64,000 nucleotides of DNA from Pseudomonas sp. LD120 (GCF_009861525.1 NZ_WVHL01000001.1:558001-622000); one strand, 5' to 3'; positions 17,995-27,428 are shown, numbered from the stretch's first letter. Notes: generated by a model from the letters alone, not told the origin. Program-made: numbers and translations.

Positions 17995-18813
17995 ATGAAC
18001 ACGACTCGTATCGCCTTTATCGGTGCCGGCAACATGGCGGCCAGTCTCATCGGCGGCCTGCGGGCCAAAGGCCTTGAGGCTGCGCAGATTCGCGCCAGTG
18101 ACCCCGGAGCCGAAACCCGGGCCAAAGTGGCCGCCGAACACGGCATTCAAGTGTTCGCCGATAACGCCGAAGCCATCGCCGGTGTCGACGTGATCGTCCT
18201 GGCGGTCAAGCCCCAGGCCATGAAAGCCGTGTGCCAAGCGCTGCGCCCAAGCCTGCAACCCCAGCAACTGGTGGTGTCCATCGCTGCCGGCATCACCTGC
18301 TCCAGCATGAACCACTGGCTCGGCGACCAACCGATCGTGCGCTGCATGCCCAACACCCCGGCGCTGCTGCGCCAGGGCGTCAGCGGCCTGTACGCCACCG
18401 CCCAGGTCAGCACTGAACAGCGCCATCAGGCCGAGGAACTGCTGTCTGCGGTGGGCCTCGCCCTGTGGCTGGATCAAGAGCAGCAGTTGGACGCCGTAAC
18501 CGCAGTGTCCGGTAGCGGTCCGGCGTATTTCTTCCTGCTGATCGAAGCCATGACCGCCGCCGGCGAAAAACTCGGCCTGCCCCGGGAAACTGCCGCCCAA
18601 CTGACCCTGCAGACCGCCCTGGGGGCCGCTCACATGGCCGTGTCCAGCGACGTCGACGCCGCCGAGCTGCGCCGCCGCGTGACCTCACCGGCCGGCACCA
18701 CCGAAGCTGCGATCAAATCGTTCCAGACCAGCGGCTTTGAAGCCCTGGTGGAAAAAGCACTGGGTGCCGCCGCGCACCGCTCGGCCGAGATGGCCGAACA
18801 ACTGGGCCAATAA
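17995..18813 (+). CDS. proC: Pyrroline-5-carboxylate reductase
   Basis: Last step of proline synthesis, NAD(P)H-dependent. The 272-residue protein has the Rossmann motif IAFIGAGNMAASLIGGL at the N-terminus, VIVLAVKPQAMK, and the substrate-site segment TAVSGSGPAYFFLLIEAM. The C-terminal dimer domain includes VTSPAGTTEAAI. An AAGGA site precedes the ATG. It is 34 bp after yggS and 10 bp before yggT. Confidence 0.97.
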   Translation: MNTTRIAFIGAGNMAASLIGGLRAKGLEAAQIRASDPGAETRAKVAAEHGIQVFADNAEAIAGVDVIVLAVKPQAMKAVCQALRPSLQPQQLVVSIAAGITCSSMNHWLGDQPIVRCMPNTPALLRQGVSGLYATAQVSTEQRHQAEELLSAVGLALWLDQEQQLDAVTAVSGSGPAYFFLLIEAMTAAGEKLGLPRETAAQLTLQTALGAAHMAVSSDVDAAELRRRVTSPAGTTEAAIKSFQTSGFEALVEKALGAAAHRSAEMAEQLGQ

Positions 18814-18823
18814 GGAGCCAATG

Positions 18824-19414
18824 ATGATTGGATTGAACACCGCCGCGGTGTACGTGCTGCAAACCCTGGGCAGCCTGTACCTGCTGATCGTGCTGATGCG
18901 TTTCATCCTGCAACTGGTTCGCGCCAACTTCTACAACCCGCTGTGCCAGTTCATCGTGCGAGCCACCCAGCCGCTGCTCAAGCCGATGCGCCGGATCATT
19001 CCCAGCATCGGAGGCCTGGACATGTCCTCGCTGATCCTGGCGATTCTGGTGCAGTTGGCATTGATGGCCCTGACCCTGCTGCTGACCTATGGCACCACCG
19101 GCAACCCGCTGCAACTGCTGATCTGGTCGATCATTGGCGTGACCGCGCTGTTCCTGAAAATCTTCTTCTTCGCCCTGATCATCAGTGTGATCCTGTCCTG
19201 GGTCGCGCCGGGCAGCCACAACCCGGGCGCGGAACTGGTGAACCAGATCTGCGAGCCGGCCCTCGCGCCGTTTCGCCGCATCCTGCCGAGCATGGGCGGT
19301 CTGGACATCTCGCCGATCCTGGCCTTCATGGTGCTCAAGCTGCTGGACATGCTGGTGATCAACAACCTGGCGGCCATGACCATGATGCCGGACATCCTGC
19401 GTCTGCTGATCTGA
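18824..19414 (+). CDS. YggT-family membrane protein
   Basis: Integral membrane protein with two YggT domains, about 196 residues. The hydrophobic stretches are VLQTLGSLYLLIVLMRFILQ, LILAILVQLALMALTLLL, IWSIIGVTALFLKIFFFALI and ISPILAFMVLKLLDMLVI. Family motifs NPLCQFIVRATQPLLKPMRR and NQICEPALAPFRRILPS repeat in the two halves. An AAGGAG lies 6 bases before ATG 18824; ATG 18821 is an alternative one codon earlier. Cellular role uncertain; YggT proteins are often linked genetically to proC and to turgor or cell division. Confidence 0.9.
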   Translation: MIGLNTAAVYVLQTLGSLYLLIVLMRFILQLVRANFYNPLCQFIVRATQPLLKPMRRIIPSIGGLDMSSLILAILVQLALMALTLLLTYGTTGNPLQLLIWSIIGVTALFLKIFFFALIISVILSWVAPGSHNPGAELVNQICEPALAPFRRILPSMGGLDISPILAFMVLKLLDMLVINNLAAMTMMPDILRLLI

Positions 19415-19430
19415 CCGACGGGCAGCCTGA

Positions 19431-19721
19431 ATGAGCTATTTCCGCTGGGACGGTGAGGATCTGCTTCTCGATTGCCACCTGCAACCCAAGGCCAGCAGCG
19501 ACGAGTTCGCTGGCCTGCATGGGGATCGGCTGAAGATCCGCCTCACCGCGCCGCCTGTCGAAGGCAAGGCCAACGCGCACCTGATGGCGTTCCTGGCCAA
19601 GGCCTTCGGCATCCCCAAAAGCAACGTCAGCCTGGTCAGTGGCGAGTTGAACCGGCAAAAACGGGTGCGCCTGCTAGCGCCGAAGAAACTGCCGGATCTT
19701 CCGGGGCTGGCCCGCCCATAA
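19431..19721 (+). CDS. DUF167 (YggU) family protein
   Basis: Small protein of 96 residues of the UPF0235/DUF167 family, function unknown. Conserved stretch: [19 protein letters not shown], then [19 protein letters not shown]. It is 16 bp after yggT and closes this cluster. Confidence 0.92.
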   Translation: MSYFRWDGEDLLLDCHLQPKASSDEFAGLHGDRLKIRLTAPPVEGKANAHLMAFLAKAFGIPKSNVSLVSGELNRQKRVRLLAPKKLPDLPGLARP

Positions 19722-19751
19722 GGGCTGTACACGGCCACCGCCGCGGCCTGC

Positions 19752-19795
19752 AAGACGCTGCGCCGAGCCTTGCGCAAGGCTCGACCGGACGTCTT
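19752..19795. repeat. Perfect 18-bp palindrome with outer stem
   Basis: GAGCCTTGCGCAAGGCTC at 19765-19782 is a perfect palindrome. It is nested inside outer arms AAGACG (19752) and CGTCTT (19790). It lies between DUF167 and the metX promoter. No T-run follows, so it is not a classic terminator. Confidence 0.55.
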
Positions 19796-19872
19796 CTGCA
19801 CAGTCAATACGGCCTGCGACAGCCGCTACAAGCCTGCTCATGAATCCCGGGAGAATAAGCCCCGGGCTTTGC

Positions 19873-19901
19873 TTGCCGCTGCGGGCAGTGGTCTTTAGAC
19901 T
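19873..19901 (+). promoter_or_regulatory. Sigma-70 promoter candidate for metX
   Basis: TTGCCG at 19873-19878, a 17-bp spacer, then TAGACT at 19896-19901. It ends 29 bp before the metX ATG, the only gene it could serve on this strand. Confidence 0.55.
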
Positions 19902-19930
19902 TACGCCTCATTTGAATGAGAGCAGGGTCG

Positions 19931-21070
19931 ATGCCAACTGCCTTTCCCCCCGATTCTGTTGGTCTGGTCACACCGCACATTGCCCATTTCAGCGAACCCC
20001 TGGCCCTGGCCTGCGGGCGTGCGTTGCCAGCCTATGACCTGATCTATGAAACCTATGGTCAGCTCAACGCCAATGCCAGCAACGCGGTACTGATCTGCCA
20101 CGCCCTGTCCGGCCACCATCACGCCGCTGGCTACCATAGCCCCGATGATCGCAAGCCCGGTTGGTGGGACAGCTGTATCGGCCCCGGCAAGCCGATCGAT
20201 ACCAATAAGTTCTTCGTGGTCAGCCTCAACAACCTCGGCGGTTGCAACGGCTCCACCGGCCCCAGCAGCCTCAATCCGGAAAACGGCAAGCCCTTCGGGG
20301 CCGACTTCCCGGTATTGACCGTAGAAGACTGGGTCCATAGCCAGGCGCGCCTGGCCGATCGTCTGGGCATTGATCAATGGGCCGCGGTAATCGGCGGCAG
20401 CCTCGGCGGCATGCAGGCCCTGCAATGGACCATCACCTACCCGGATCGAGTGCGGCACTGCCTGGCCATTGCTTCGGCGCCCAAGCTCTCGGCGCAGAAC
20501 ATTGCCTTCAACGAGGTGGCGCGCCAGGCAATCCTTACCGACCCGGAATTCCACGGCGGCTCGTTCCAGGAACATGGGGTGATCCCCAAGCGCGGGCTGA
20601 TGCTGGCACGCATGGTGGGCCATATCACCTACCTGTCCGATGACTCCATGGGCGAAAAATTCGGCCGAGGTCTTAAGAGCGAGAAGCTCAACTACGACTT
20701 CCACAGCGTCGAGTTCCAGGTGGAGAGCTACCTGCGCTATCAGGGCGAGGAGTTCTCTGGGCGGTTCGACGCCAACACCTACCTGCTGATGACCAAGGCC
20801 CTGGATTACTTCGACCCGGCGGCGAACTTCGGCGACGACCTGGCCAAGACCTTCGCCAACGCCAGCGCCAAGTTCTGCGTGATGTCCTTCACCACCGACT
20901 GGCGCTTCTCCCCGGCCCGTTCCCGGGAGCTGGTGGACGCGCTGATGGCCGCGCGCAAGGACGTCTGCTATCTGGAGATCGACGCGCCACAGGGGCATGA
21001 CGCCTTTCTGATCCCGATCCCCCGTTATCTGCAGGCTTTTAGTCACTACATGAACCGCATAGCGCTATGA
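19931..21070 (+). CDS. metX: Homoserine O-acyltransferase (MetX)
   Basis: Acylates homoserine for direct-sulfhydrylation methionine synthesis. Pseudomonas MetX is reported to prefer succinyl-CoA. Start ATG 19931 ([15 protein letters not shown]), 379 residues; the frame extends five codons upstream. The alpha/beta hydrolase nucleophile Ser lies in [12 protein letters not shown] (about residue 157), the Asp in [12 protein letters not shown] and the His in PQGHDAFL. It is 7 bp before metW, forming the classic metXW pair. Confidence 0.97.
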   Translation: MPTAFPPDSVGLVTPHIAHFSEPLALACGRALPAYDLIYETYGQLNANASNAVLICHALSGHHHAAGYHSPDDRKPGWWDSCIGPGKPIDTNKFFVVSLNNLGGCNGSTGPSSLNPENGKPFGADFPVLTVEDWVHSQARLADRLGIDQWAAVIGGSLGGMQALQWTITYPDRVRHCLAIASAPKLSAQNIAFNEVARQAILTDPEFHGGSFQEHGVIPKRGLMLARMVGHITYLSDDSMGEKFGRGLKSEKLNYDFHSVEFQVESYLRYQGEEFSGRFDANTYLLMTKALDYFDPAANFGDDLAKTFANASAKFCVMSFTTDWRFSPARSRELVDALMAARKDVCYLEIDAPQGHDAFLIPIPRYLQAFSHYMNRIAL

Positions 21071-21077
21071 GGACACG

Positions 21078-21698
21078 ATGAGAGCCGATCTGGAAATCAT
21101 CCAGGAATGGATCCCCGCCGGCAGCCGCGTCCTCGACCTGGGCTGCGGCAACGGTGAGCTGCTGAGCTGGTTGCAAGAGCACAAGCAAGTCACCGGCTAC
21201 GGCCTGGAAAACGACCCGGACAACATTGCCGAGTGCGTGGCCAAGGGCATCAACGTGATCGAGCAGGACCTGGACAAGGGCCTGGGCAACTTTGCCAGCA
21301 ACAGCTTCGATATCGTGGTCATGACCCAGGCCCTGCAGGCCGTGCACTACCCGGACAAGATCCTCGACGAAATGCTCCGGGTCGGCCGCCAGTGCATCAT
21401 CACCTTCCCCAACTTCGGCCACTGGCGCTGCCGCTGGTACCTGGCCAGCAAGGGCCGGATGCCGGTCTCGGAATTCCTTCCGTACACCTGGTACAACACG
21501 CCGAACATCCACTTCTGCACCTTCGAGGACTTCGAGGAACTGTGCCGCGAGCGGCAAGCCCAGGTGATCAACCGCCTTGCCGTCGATCAACAACACCGCC
21601 ACGGGTGGGCCAGTAAGCTATGGCCTAATCTCTTAGGAGAAATAGGCATCTACCGCGTCAGCAGCCCCGGGCTGCAAGATCACAAGGTCGCGGTATAA
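21078..21698 (+). CDS. metW: MetW, methionine biosynthesis methyltransferase-like protein
   Basis: Partner protein of MetX; in several proteobacteria MetW is needed for full MetX activity. The 206-residue protein has a class I SAM-fold motif RVLDLGCGNGELLSWL near the N-terminus and the family strings DNIAECVAKGINVIEQDLDKGL, FPNFGHWRCRWYL and PYTWYNTPNIHFCTFEDF. Coupled to metX by a 7-bp gap. Confidence 0.95.
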   Translation: MRADLEIIQEWIPAGSRVLDLGCGNGELLSWLQEHKQVTGYGLENDPDNIAECVAKGINVIEQDLDKGLGNFASNSFDIVVMTQALQAVHYPDKILDEMLRVGRQCIITFPNFGHWRCRWYLASKGRMPVSEFLPYTWYNTPNIHFCTFEDFEELCRERQAQVINRLAVDQQHRHGWASKLWPNLLGEIGIYRVSSPGLQDHKVAV

Positions 21699-21724
21699 AC
21701 CACGTAGCATCGAGGAGAAGCATC

Positions 21725-22159
21725 ATGGGACGTCTGATTACATTGCTGTTGGTCACCTGCCTGAGCTTCAGCGCCCTGGCAGCGGACCCGATCAAGGGCG
21801 AGCGCCGGGAAGTCTTTGGCGACATCACCGTGCACTACAACACCTTCAACTCCACCTACCTGCAGCCTGACATCGCCAAGGCGGCGGAATTGATCCGTAG
21901 CAAGAACCAGGGCGTGATCAACGTCTCGCTGATCAAAGATGGCAAACCGTTGGTCGCTCAAGTCACCGGAACCATCAAGGACCTGACCAGCAAAAGCCTG
22001 ACGCTGAAATTCCGCCAGATCAACGAACAGGGCGCGATTTACTACATCGCCCAGTTCCCGGTCGAACAGCAAGAGAACCGCACCTTCACGATCAATGTGC
22101 AAACGGGCGGTAACACCCACAGTTTCAGCTTTAACCAAGAGCTATTCCCGGGCGAATAA
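21725..22159 (+). CDS. DUF4426 secreted protein
   Basis: Exported protein of 144 residues with signal peptide [19 protein letters not shown]. The DUF4426 body includes [22 protein letters not shown] and [13 protein letters not shown] segments. Function unknown. The stop TAA overlaps the rdgB ATG (TAATG), placing it in the metXW-rdgB-hemW operon, an unusual spot for a periplasmic protein. Confidence 0.85.
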   Translation: MGRLITLLLVTCLSFSALAADPIKGERREVFGDITVHYNTFNSTYLQPDIAKAAELIRSKNQGVINVSLIKDGKPLVAQVTGTIKDLTSKSLTLKFRQINEQGAIYYIAQFPVEQQENRTFTINVQTGGNTHSFSFNQELFPGE

Positions 22160-22752
22160 TGAACCTTACGCAACTCGTACTGGCCAGCCACAACGCCGGC
22201 AAACTCAAAGAACTCCAGGCCATGCTCGGCACCTCGGTGCAATTGCGCTCGATCGGCGAATTCAGCAGTGTCGAGCCGGAAGAAACCGGCCTGTCGTTCG
22301 TCGAAAACGCCATCCTCAAGGCACGCAATGCCGCGCGCATTTCCGGCTTGCCGGCCCTGGCGGACGACTCCGGCCTGGCGGTGGACTATCTCCGCGGCGC
22401 GCCGGGCATCTACTCGGCGCGCTATGCCGACGGCCAGGGCGACGCGGCGAACAACGCCAAGTTGCTGGACGCCCTGAAAGACGTGCCCGAAGCTCAGCGC
22501 GGCGCGCAGTTCGTCTGCGTCCTGGCACTGGTGCGGCACGCCGACGATCCACTGCCAATCCTTTGTGAAGGCCTGTGGCACGGGCGCATCCTCACCGCAC
22601 CCAGCGGCGAACACGGCTTCGGCTACGACCCGCTGTTCTGGGTGCCGGAGCGCGACTGCTCCAGCGCCGAACTGGGCCCAGTGGAGAAAAACCAGCTCAG
22701 CCACCGCGCCCGCGCCATGGCCATTCTGCGCCAACGCCTGGGCCTGCAATGA
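22159..22752 (+). CDS. rdgB: XTP/dITP pyrophosphatase (RdgB/HAM1)
   Basis: Removes non-canonical purine nucleotides (dITP, XTP) from the pool. The 197-residue protein starts [15 protein letters not shown] and carries [31 protein letters not shown] (catalytic Asp region), [10 protein letters not shown] and LSHRARAM. Start overlaps the upstream stop; its own stop overlaps the hemW ATG (ATGA). Confidence 0.97.
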   Translation: MNLTQLVLASHNAGKLKELQAMLGTSVQLRSIGEFSSVEPEETGLSFVENAILKARNAARISGLPALADDSGLAVDYLRGAPGIYSARYADGQGDAANNAKLLDALKDVPEAQRGAQFVCVLALVRHADDPLPILCEGLWHGRILTAPSGEHGFGYDPLFWVPERDCSSAELGPVEKNQLSHRARAMAILRQRLGLQ

Positions 22753-23951
22753 GCCACGCCCCCTCCGCGTCGCCGCTGATTCTCGGCGGCGCGCCAACGC
22801 CTCGGGCGGCGCTGCCCCAGTTGCCCCCCCTGGCGCTGTACATCCACATTCCGTGGTGTGTACGCAAATGCCCCTATTGCGATTTCAACTCCCACGCCGC
22901 CAGCCCGACGCTGCCGGAAGAAGAATACGTCGACGCCCTGCTGGCCGACCTCGACCTGGATCTGCACGCGGCACATGGCCGCAAGCTGAGCTCGATCTTC
23001 TTCGGCGGCGGCACCCCGAGCCTGTTCAGCGCCCAGGCCCTGGGCCGGCTGCTCAAGGGCGTAGAACAGCGCATCGCCTTCGCCGGTGATATCGAAATCA
23101 CCCTGGAGGCCAATCCCGGGACCTTCGAGCAGGAGAAGTTCACCGCCTACCGCGCCCTGGGAATCAACCGTCTGTCCATCGGCATCCAGAGCTTCCAGGA
23201 ACAGAAGCTCAAGGCCCTGGGCCGCATCCACAACGGCGATGAAGCAGTACGCGCCGCCGGCATGGCGCGTCAGGCCGGGTTCGACAACTTCAACCTGGAC
23301 CTGATGCACGGCTTGCCGGATCAGTCCCTGGACGATGCCCTGAGCGACCTGCGCCAGGCCATTGCGATGAAGCCGACTCACCTGTCCTGGTATCAGTTGA
23401 CCCTGGAACCCAACACGGTGTTCTGGAATCAGCCGCCAGTGCTGCCCGAAGACGACACCTTGTGGGATATCCAGGAGGCCGGCCAGGCACTGCTGGCCGA
23501 GCATGGCTACGCCCAGTACGAAGTCTCGGCCTACGCCCAGCCTGGCCGTGCAGCGCGGCACAACCTGAACTACTGGAGCTTCGGCGACTTCATCGGCATC
23601 GGCGCGGGCGCCCACGGCAAGCTCAGCCACCCGGACGGGCGCATCCAGCGCACCTGGAAGACCCGCCTGCCCAAGGACTACCTGAACCCGGCCAAGCCCT
23701 TCAAAGCCGGCGAGAAGACCCTGGCCAACGAAGAACTGCCGTTCGAGTTCCTGATGAACGCCCTGCGCCTCACCGATGGCGTCGACGCGGCGCTGTTCGC
23801 CCAGCGCACCGGGCTGGATCTGGCCAGCCTCGCCGAAGGTCGGCGCCAGGCCGAACAAAGCGGCTTATTGCAAGTCGAACCCTCACGCCTGGCGGCCACC
23901 GCTCGTGGCCAACTCTTCCTCAATGACCTGCTGCAATACTTTCTGATCTAA
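22749..23951 (+). CDS. hemW: HemW, radical SAM heme chaperone-like protein
   Basis: Radical-SAM protein of the HemW family (heme binding/transfer; formerly annotated as HemN-like). Start ATG 22749 ([14 protein letters not shown]), 400 residues; it overlaps the rdgB stop by 4 bp, although the frame is open further upstream. The 4Fe-4S motif is C37-x3-C41-x2-C44 ([11 protein letters not shown]). Further signatures are [20 protein letters not shown] and RLSIGIQSF. Together with rdgB this order is conserved in many proteobacteria. Confidence 0.95.
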   Translation: MSHAPSASPLILGGAPTPRAALPQLPPLALYIHIPWCVRKCPYCDFNSHAASPTLPEEEYVDALLADLDLDLHAAHGRKLSSIFFGGGTPSLFSAQALGRLLKGVEQRIAFAGDIEITLEANPGTFEQEKFTAYRALGINRLSIGIQSFQEQKLKALGRIHNGDEAVRAAGMARQAGFDNFNLDLMHGLPDQSLDDALSDLRQAIAMKPTHLSWYQLTLEPNTVFWNQPPVLPEDDTLWDIQEAGQALLAEHGYAQYEVSAYAQPGRAARHNLNYWSFGDFIGIGAGAHGKLSHPDGRIQRTWKTRLPKDYLNPAKPFKAGEKTLANEELPFEFLMNALRLTDGVDAALFAQRTGLDLASLAEGRRQAEQSGLLQVEPSRLAATARGQLFLNDLLQYFLI

Positions 23952-23960
23952 GGAAATCAC

Positions 23961-24284
23961 ATGGATCTGGTACTCGATCTGCTTGCCACCGTGTCTCGCT
24001 GGAGTCGCAGCAACCTTTCGGAAATCGCCCTGTCGCTGGTGGGCTGCCTGCTGGTGCTGTTTGGCGCGGACATCAAGGGCTGGGTCGAGCAACGCCTGGG
24101 CGGTATTGCCGGTGCCCTGCGCGTTCCGCTGATGGCCCTGCTGTGCATGGTCGGCAGCGGTCTGGCACTGATCTATGCCACGCCCTGGATCGTTCGCGGC
24201 CTGAGCCAGTTCAACAACTACAGCCTGGCACCGGTGCTGCTGGTGGTGCTGGTGTTGATTGGCGTGGTCGCCGACCGTCGCTGA
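23961..24284 (+). CDS. DUF3392 membrane protein
   Basis: Small integral membrane protein of 107 residues, function unknown. Three hydrophobic segments: IALSLVGCLLVLFGADI, PLMALLCMVGSGLALIYA and LAPVLLVVLVLIGVVA. It follows hemW by 9 bp with an AAGGAAATCAC ribosome site, so it is probably the last gene of the metX-to-hemW operon. A REP pair follows immediately. Confidence 0.8.
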   Translation: MDLVLDLLATVSRWSRSNLSEIALSLVGCLLVLFGADIKGWVEQRLGGIAGALRVPLMALLCMVGSGLALIYATPWIVRGLSQFNNYSLAPVLLVVLVLIGVVADRR

Positions 24285-24297
24285 TTCGCCGGAGCCC

Positions 24298-24352
24298 TTC
24301 GCCGGTAAGCCGGCTCCTACGGCACCCTGGCAGGAGCCGGCTTACCGGCGAA
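24298..24352. repeat. REP pair (BIME-like hairpin)
   Basis: TTCGCCGGTAAGCCGGCTCC and its inverted partner GGAGCCGGCTTACCGGCGAA, separated by 15 bp. Located between the DUF3392 gene and kptA. Confidence 0.85.
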
Positions 24353-24389
24353 CGCCATCCAACGGCCGCCGCCGTTATCAAGGAAGAAC

Positions 24390-24938
24390 ATGAGCAAGAA
24401 AATCATCGACGACACCAGCAAGTTCCTCAGCTACGTGCTGCGCCACGAACCACAGGCCATCGGTCTTGAGTTGGACAGCGAAGGCTGGGGCGATGTCGAC
24501 GCGCTGATCAGCGGCGCAGCCAAGAGCGGCCGGCAACTGAGTCGGGAACTGCTGGAGCGGGTCATCGAAGGCAACGACAAGAAGCGCTTTGCCCTGTCCG
24601 CCGACGGCCAGCGCATCCGCGCCGTCCAGGGGCATTCCAACAAAGCCGTGCACTTGCAGCTGGAGGCCCGACAGCCACCCGCCATCCTCTACCACGGCAC
24701 CGCCACGCGCTTCATGGATTCGATCAATGAAAAGGGGCTGATCCCCGGCTCACGGCATCACGTGCACCTGTCCCGGGAAATCGACACCGCCCGGACCGTG
24801 GGCCAGCGTTATGGCCAGGTGGTGATCCTGCAGATCGACGCCCAAGCCATGCAGACCCAGGGCTTCAGGTTCTATCAGGCAGAGAATGGGGTGTGGCTGA
24901 CCGACCAGGTGCCGGTCGATTTCATCCGAGCCCTGTAG
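24390..24938 (+). CDS. kptA: KptA/Tpt1-family RNA 2'-phosphotransferase
   Basis: NAD-dependent enzyme that in eukaryotes moves the 2'-phosphate left by tRNA splicing to NAD. Bacteria lack that splicing pathway, so the native substrate here is unknown. The 182-residue protein has KFLSYVLRHEP near the N-terminus, RIRAVQGHS, YHGTATRF, HHVHLSREID and FYQAENGVWLT, which are the family's NAD and RNA phosphate motifs. The TAG stop lies inside a REP repeat (GTAGGAGCC). Confidence 0.93.
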   Translation: MSKKIIDDTSKFLSYVLRHEPQAIGLELDSEGWGDVDALISGAAKSGRQLSRELLERVIEGNDKKRFALSADGQRIRAVQGHSNKAVHLQLEARQPPAILYHGTATRFMDSINEKGLIPGSRHHVHLSREIDTARTVGQRYGQVVILQIDAQAMQTQGFRFYQAENGVWLTDQVPVDFIRAL

Positions 24939-24998
24939 GAGCCAGCTGGCTGGCGAAGCTCCCCCTGAGAGGCTCTTCGCTGGCAAGCCAGCGCCTAC
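24935..24998. repeat. REP pair overlapping the kptA stop codon
   Basis: GTAGGAGCCAGCTGGCTGGC and inverted partner GCTGGCAAGCCAGCGCCTAC with CTTCGC/GCGAAG inside. It lies between the convergent kptA and trmB, and the first TAG is the stop codon of kptA. Confidence 0.8.
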
Positions 24999-25016
24999 AA
25001 CAGCGAGTCCGCTGGC

Positions 25017-25742
25017 TCAGTCGAGTTTTTCGAACTTCAAATCCCACACGCCATGACCCAGGCGCTCGCCACGACGCTCGAACTTGGTGATCGGGCGTTC
25101 AGCCGGGCGCGGCACGCACTTGCCGTCTTCGGCCAGGTTGCGATAACCCGGGGCGACGTTCATCACTTCCAGCATGTATTCGGCATAAGGCTCCCAGTCG
25201 GTGGCCATGTGCAGAATGCCGCCAACCTTCAACTTGCTGCGCACCAGTTCGGCGAAGGAGGCCTGGACGATACGGCGCTTGTGGTGCCGGCTCTTGTGCC
25301 ACGGATCGGGGAAAAACAGCATCAGGCGGTCCAGGCTGTTGTCGGCGATGCAGCGGTTGAGCACTTCAATCGCGTCGCAATCGTAGACCCGCAGGTTGGT
25401 CAAGCCCTGGGTCAGCACGCCGTTGAGCAGCGCGCCGACACCCGGACGGTGAACTTCCACGCCGATGAAGTCCTGCTCCGGGGCCGCCGCGGCCATTTCC
25501 AGCAGCGAGTGGCCCATGCCGAAGCCGATTTCCAAAGAGCGCGGCGCCGAGCGGCCGAACACCTGGTCGTAATCCACCGGAGCGTCAGCCAGGGGCAGCA
25601 CGTACAGCGGCGCGCCCTGATCCAGGCCGCGCTGCTGGCCTTCGGTCATGCGCCCGGCGCGCATCACGAAACTCTTGATGCGCCGGTGTTGGCGCTCGTC
25701 GCCGGCGTCCGGCTGGATTGGCGTGTCGTTTGATTCAGTCAT
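25017..25742 (-). CDS. trmB: tRNA (guanine46-N7)-methyltransferase
   Basis: Makes m7G46 in tRNA variable loops using SAM. Start ATG 25742 ([12 protein letters not shown]), 241 residues. SAM motif: [20 protein letters not shown]. Catalytic/binding segment: [21 protein letters not shown]-terminal [19 protein letters not shown] is family-typical. It follows thiG by 9 bp, giving a thiS-thiG-trmB unit that is conserved in Pseudomonas. Confidence 0.97.
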   Translation of the reverse strand: MTESNDTPIQPDAGDERQHRRIKSFVMRAGRMTEGQQRGLDQGAPLYVLPLADAPVDYDQVFGRSAPRSLEIGFGMGHSLLEMAAAAPEQDFIGVEVHRPGVGALLNGVLTQGLTNLRVYDCDAIEVLNRCIADNSLDRLMLFFPDPWHKSRHHKRRIVQASFAELVRSKLKVGGILHMATDWEPYAEYMLEVMNVAPGYRNLAEDGKCVPRPAERPITKFERRGERLGHGVWDLKFEKLD

Positions 25743-25751
25743 CAATGGCTC

Positions 25752-26546
25752 TTACTTGATCAGACCATCCAGCGGCGAGGAGGCGCTGGCATAGAGTTTC
25801 TTCGGCATGCGACCGGCGAGGTACGCCAGACGGCCCGCGACAATCGCGTGTTTCATGGCTTCGGCCATCATGACCGGCTGCTGCGCGTGGGCGATGGCCG
25901 AATTCATCAGCACCGCTTCACAGCCCAGTTCCATGGCAATGGTGGCATCGGAAGCGGTGCCGACACCGGCATCCACCAGCACCGGCACCTTGGCTTCTTC
26001 GAGGATGATCTGCAGGTTGTACGGGTTGCAGATCCCCAGCCCGGTGCCGATCAGGCCGGCCAGCGGCATGACCGCGATGCAACCCATTTCCGCCAACTGG
26101 CGAGCGATGATCGGGTCGTCGCTGGTGTAGACCATCACGTCGAACCCTTCCTTGACCAGCACTTCGGCGGCCTTGAGGGTTTCCAGCACGTTGGGGAACA
26201 AGGTCTTCTGGTCAGCCAGGACTTCCAGCTTTACCAGGTTGTGGCCATCCAGCAGCTCACGGGCCAGGCGGCAAGTGCGCACCGCTTCCACCGCGTCATA
26301 GCAACCGGCGGTGTTGGGCAGGATGGTGTAGCGATCCGGCGGCAGGATATCCAGCAGGTTCGGTTCGCCAGGGTTCTGGCCGATATTGGTCCGGCGCACG
26401 GCGACGGTGACGATCTCGGCACCCGAGGCTTCGATAGCCAAACGGGTTTCTTCCATGTCGCGGTACTTGCCGGTGCCTACCAGCAAACGCGATTGGTAGG
26501 TCCGACCGGCCAGGACGAAAGGCTTGTCACTACGAACGTTGCTCAT
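25752..26546 (-). CDS. thiG: Thiazole synthase ThiG
   Basis: Forms the thiazole of thiamine from 1-deoxy-D-xylulose 5-phosphate, dehydroglycine and ThiS thiocarboxylate. The 264-residue protein carries [48 protein letters not shown] (Schiff-base lysine region) and [20 protein letters not shown]. Encoded 155 bp after thiS on the same strand. Confidence 0.97.
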
Positions 26547-26701
26547 CGGAAATCCTCTGTTGGGGTGAGGTTCTTGCAGAATTCTGTATCAGGCCCGGGG
26601 CCCTGGAGCCCTCATCCGGGACCGGCGAACGTTTCTTCCATGGGAGAGGCCCGGAGCCGGGCCGGGGCGCAGATCAATGGCGGCGCGATTGCACCCAGTG
26701 G

Positions 26702-26902
26702 CTAGCCGCCGCCGATGGCGTGGACGACTTCCACCTGATCGCCCTCGTTGAGAGCGGTCTCGGCGTGCTGGCTGCGCGGAACGATATCCAGGTTGAGCTC
26801 CACCGCGATCCGCCGTCCGCTCAGGTCCAGACGGGTCAGCAGGGCCGCAACGGTCGAGCCGTCGGGCAGTTCAAAGGATTCACCGTTCAACTGAATGCGC
26901 AT
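26702..26902 (-). CDS. thiS: Sulfur carrier protein ThiS
   Basis: Ubiquitin-like sulfur carrier for thiazole formation. Start ATG 26902 (MRIQLNGESFELPDG), 66 residues, ending in the obligatory Gly-Gly (VVHAIGGG). Central VAVELNLDIVPRSQH-like stretch is typical. A longer frame begins six codons upstream but lacks support. Confidence 0.95.
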   Translation of the reverse strand: MRIQLNGESFELPDGSTVAALLTRLDLSGRRIAVELNLDIVPRSQHAETALNEGDQVEVVHAIGGG

Positions 26903-26973
26903 GCTCAAGGCCGCCATCATTTTTAGGGGCCAGCATTCTAGCCCGATCGTGACCTAAAGGTCAGCTACAAGCG

Positions 26974-27354
26974 TCAGCCGGCCCCTTGCAGGCGCCAGGC
27001 GGCAAGACCCAGCAACAGCCAGCCAACCAGGAACGCCAAACCGCCGAACGGGGTGATGATGCCCAGCTTGCTGATGCCGCTCAGGGTCAGCAGATACAGG
27101 CTGCCGGAGAACAACAGGATGCCCAGGGCGAAGGCCGCACCGGCCCAGGTCACCAGCCGCCCCGGAATATGGGCCACCAGCAAGGCGACGCCGAACAGGG
27201 CCAAAGTGTGCACCAACTGATAAGTGACCCCTGTATGAAAAATAGCCAGGTATTCGGTACTCAAGCGGTTCTTCAGACCGTGGGCGGCGAAAGCGCCGAG
27301 AGCGACCCCGGTGAAACCGAAGAAAGCGGCCAGCATCAGGAAGCCACGCAACAT
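26974..27354 (-). CDS. DUF423 membrane protein
   Basis: Integral membrane protein of 126 residues, YgdD/DUF423 family, function unknown. Four hydrophobic segments are visible: GFLMLAAFFGFTGVALGAFAA, YQLVHTLALFGVALLVAHI, WAGAAFALGILLFSGSLYLL and ITPFGGLAFLVGWLLLGLAA. Family motif GAFAAHGLKNRL near the N-terminus. It is divergent from mtgA, and upstream of thiS on the same strand with a 71-bp gap. Confidence 0.9.
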   Translation of the reverse strand: MLRGFLMLAAFFGFTGVALGAFAAHGLKNRLSTEYLAIFHTGVTYQLVHTLALFGVALLVAHIPGRLVTWAGAAFALGILLFSGSLYLLTLSGISKLGIITPFGGLAFLVGWLLLGLAAWRLQGAG

Positions 27355-27389
27355 GAGGAACTCCAGTCAGATTCAGCGCAAAGGGTCTG

Positions 27390-27395
27390 TATAAT
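27390..27395 (+). promoter_or_regulatory. Consensus -10 hexamer upstream of mtgA
   Basis: Perfect TATAAT (GTCTGTATAATGG) 33 bp before the mtgA ATG. No good -35 hexamer at 16-18 bp was found. Confidence 0.5.
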
Positions 27396-27428
27396 GGCGC
27401 GCTCAACGGGTTCGGCCAAGCCATCTCT

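Noticed and set aside
19722..19930. SAM or SAH riboswitch upstream of metX
   Set aside because: Only a simple nested palindrome and a sigma-70 promoter candidate were seen, and the promoter leaves too short a leader.
26547..26701. TPP riboswitch near thiS/thiG
   Set aside because: No CTGAGA/ACCTGA-type core was seen; the spacer holds only a GC hairpin (GGCCCGGAGCCGGGCC).
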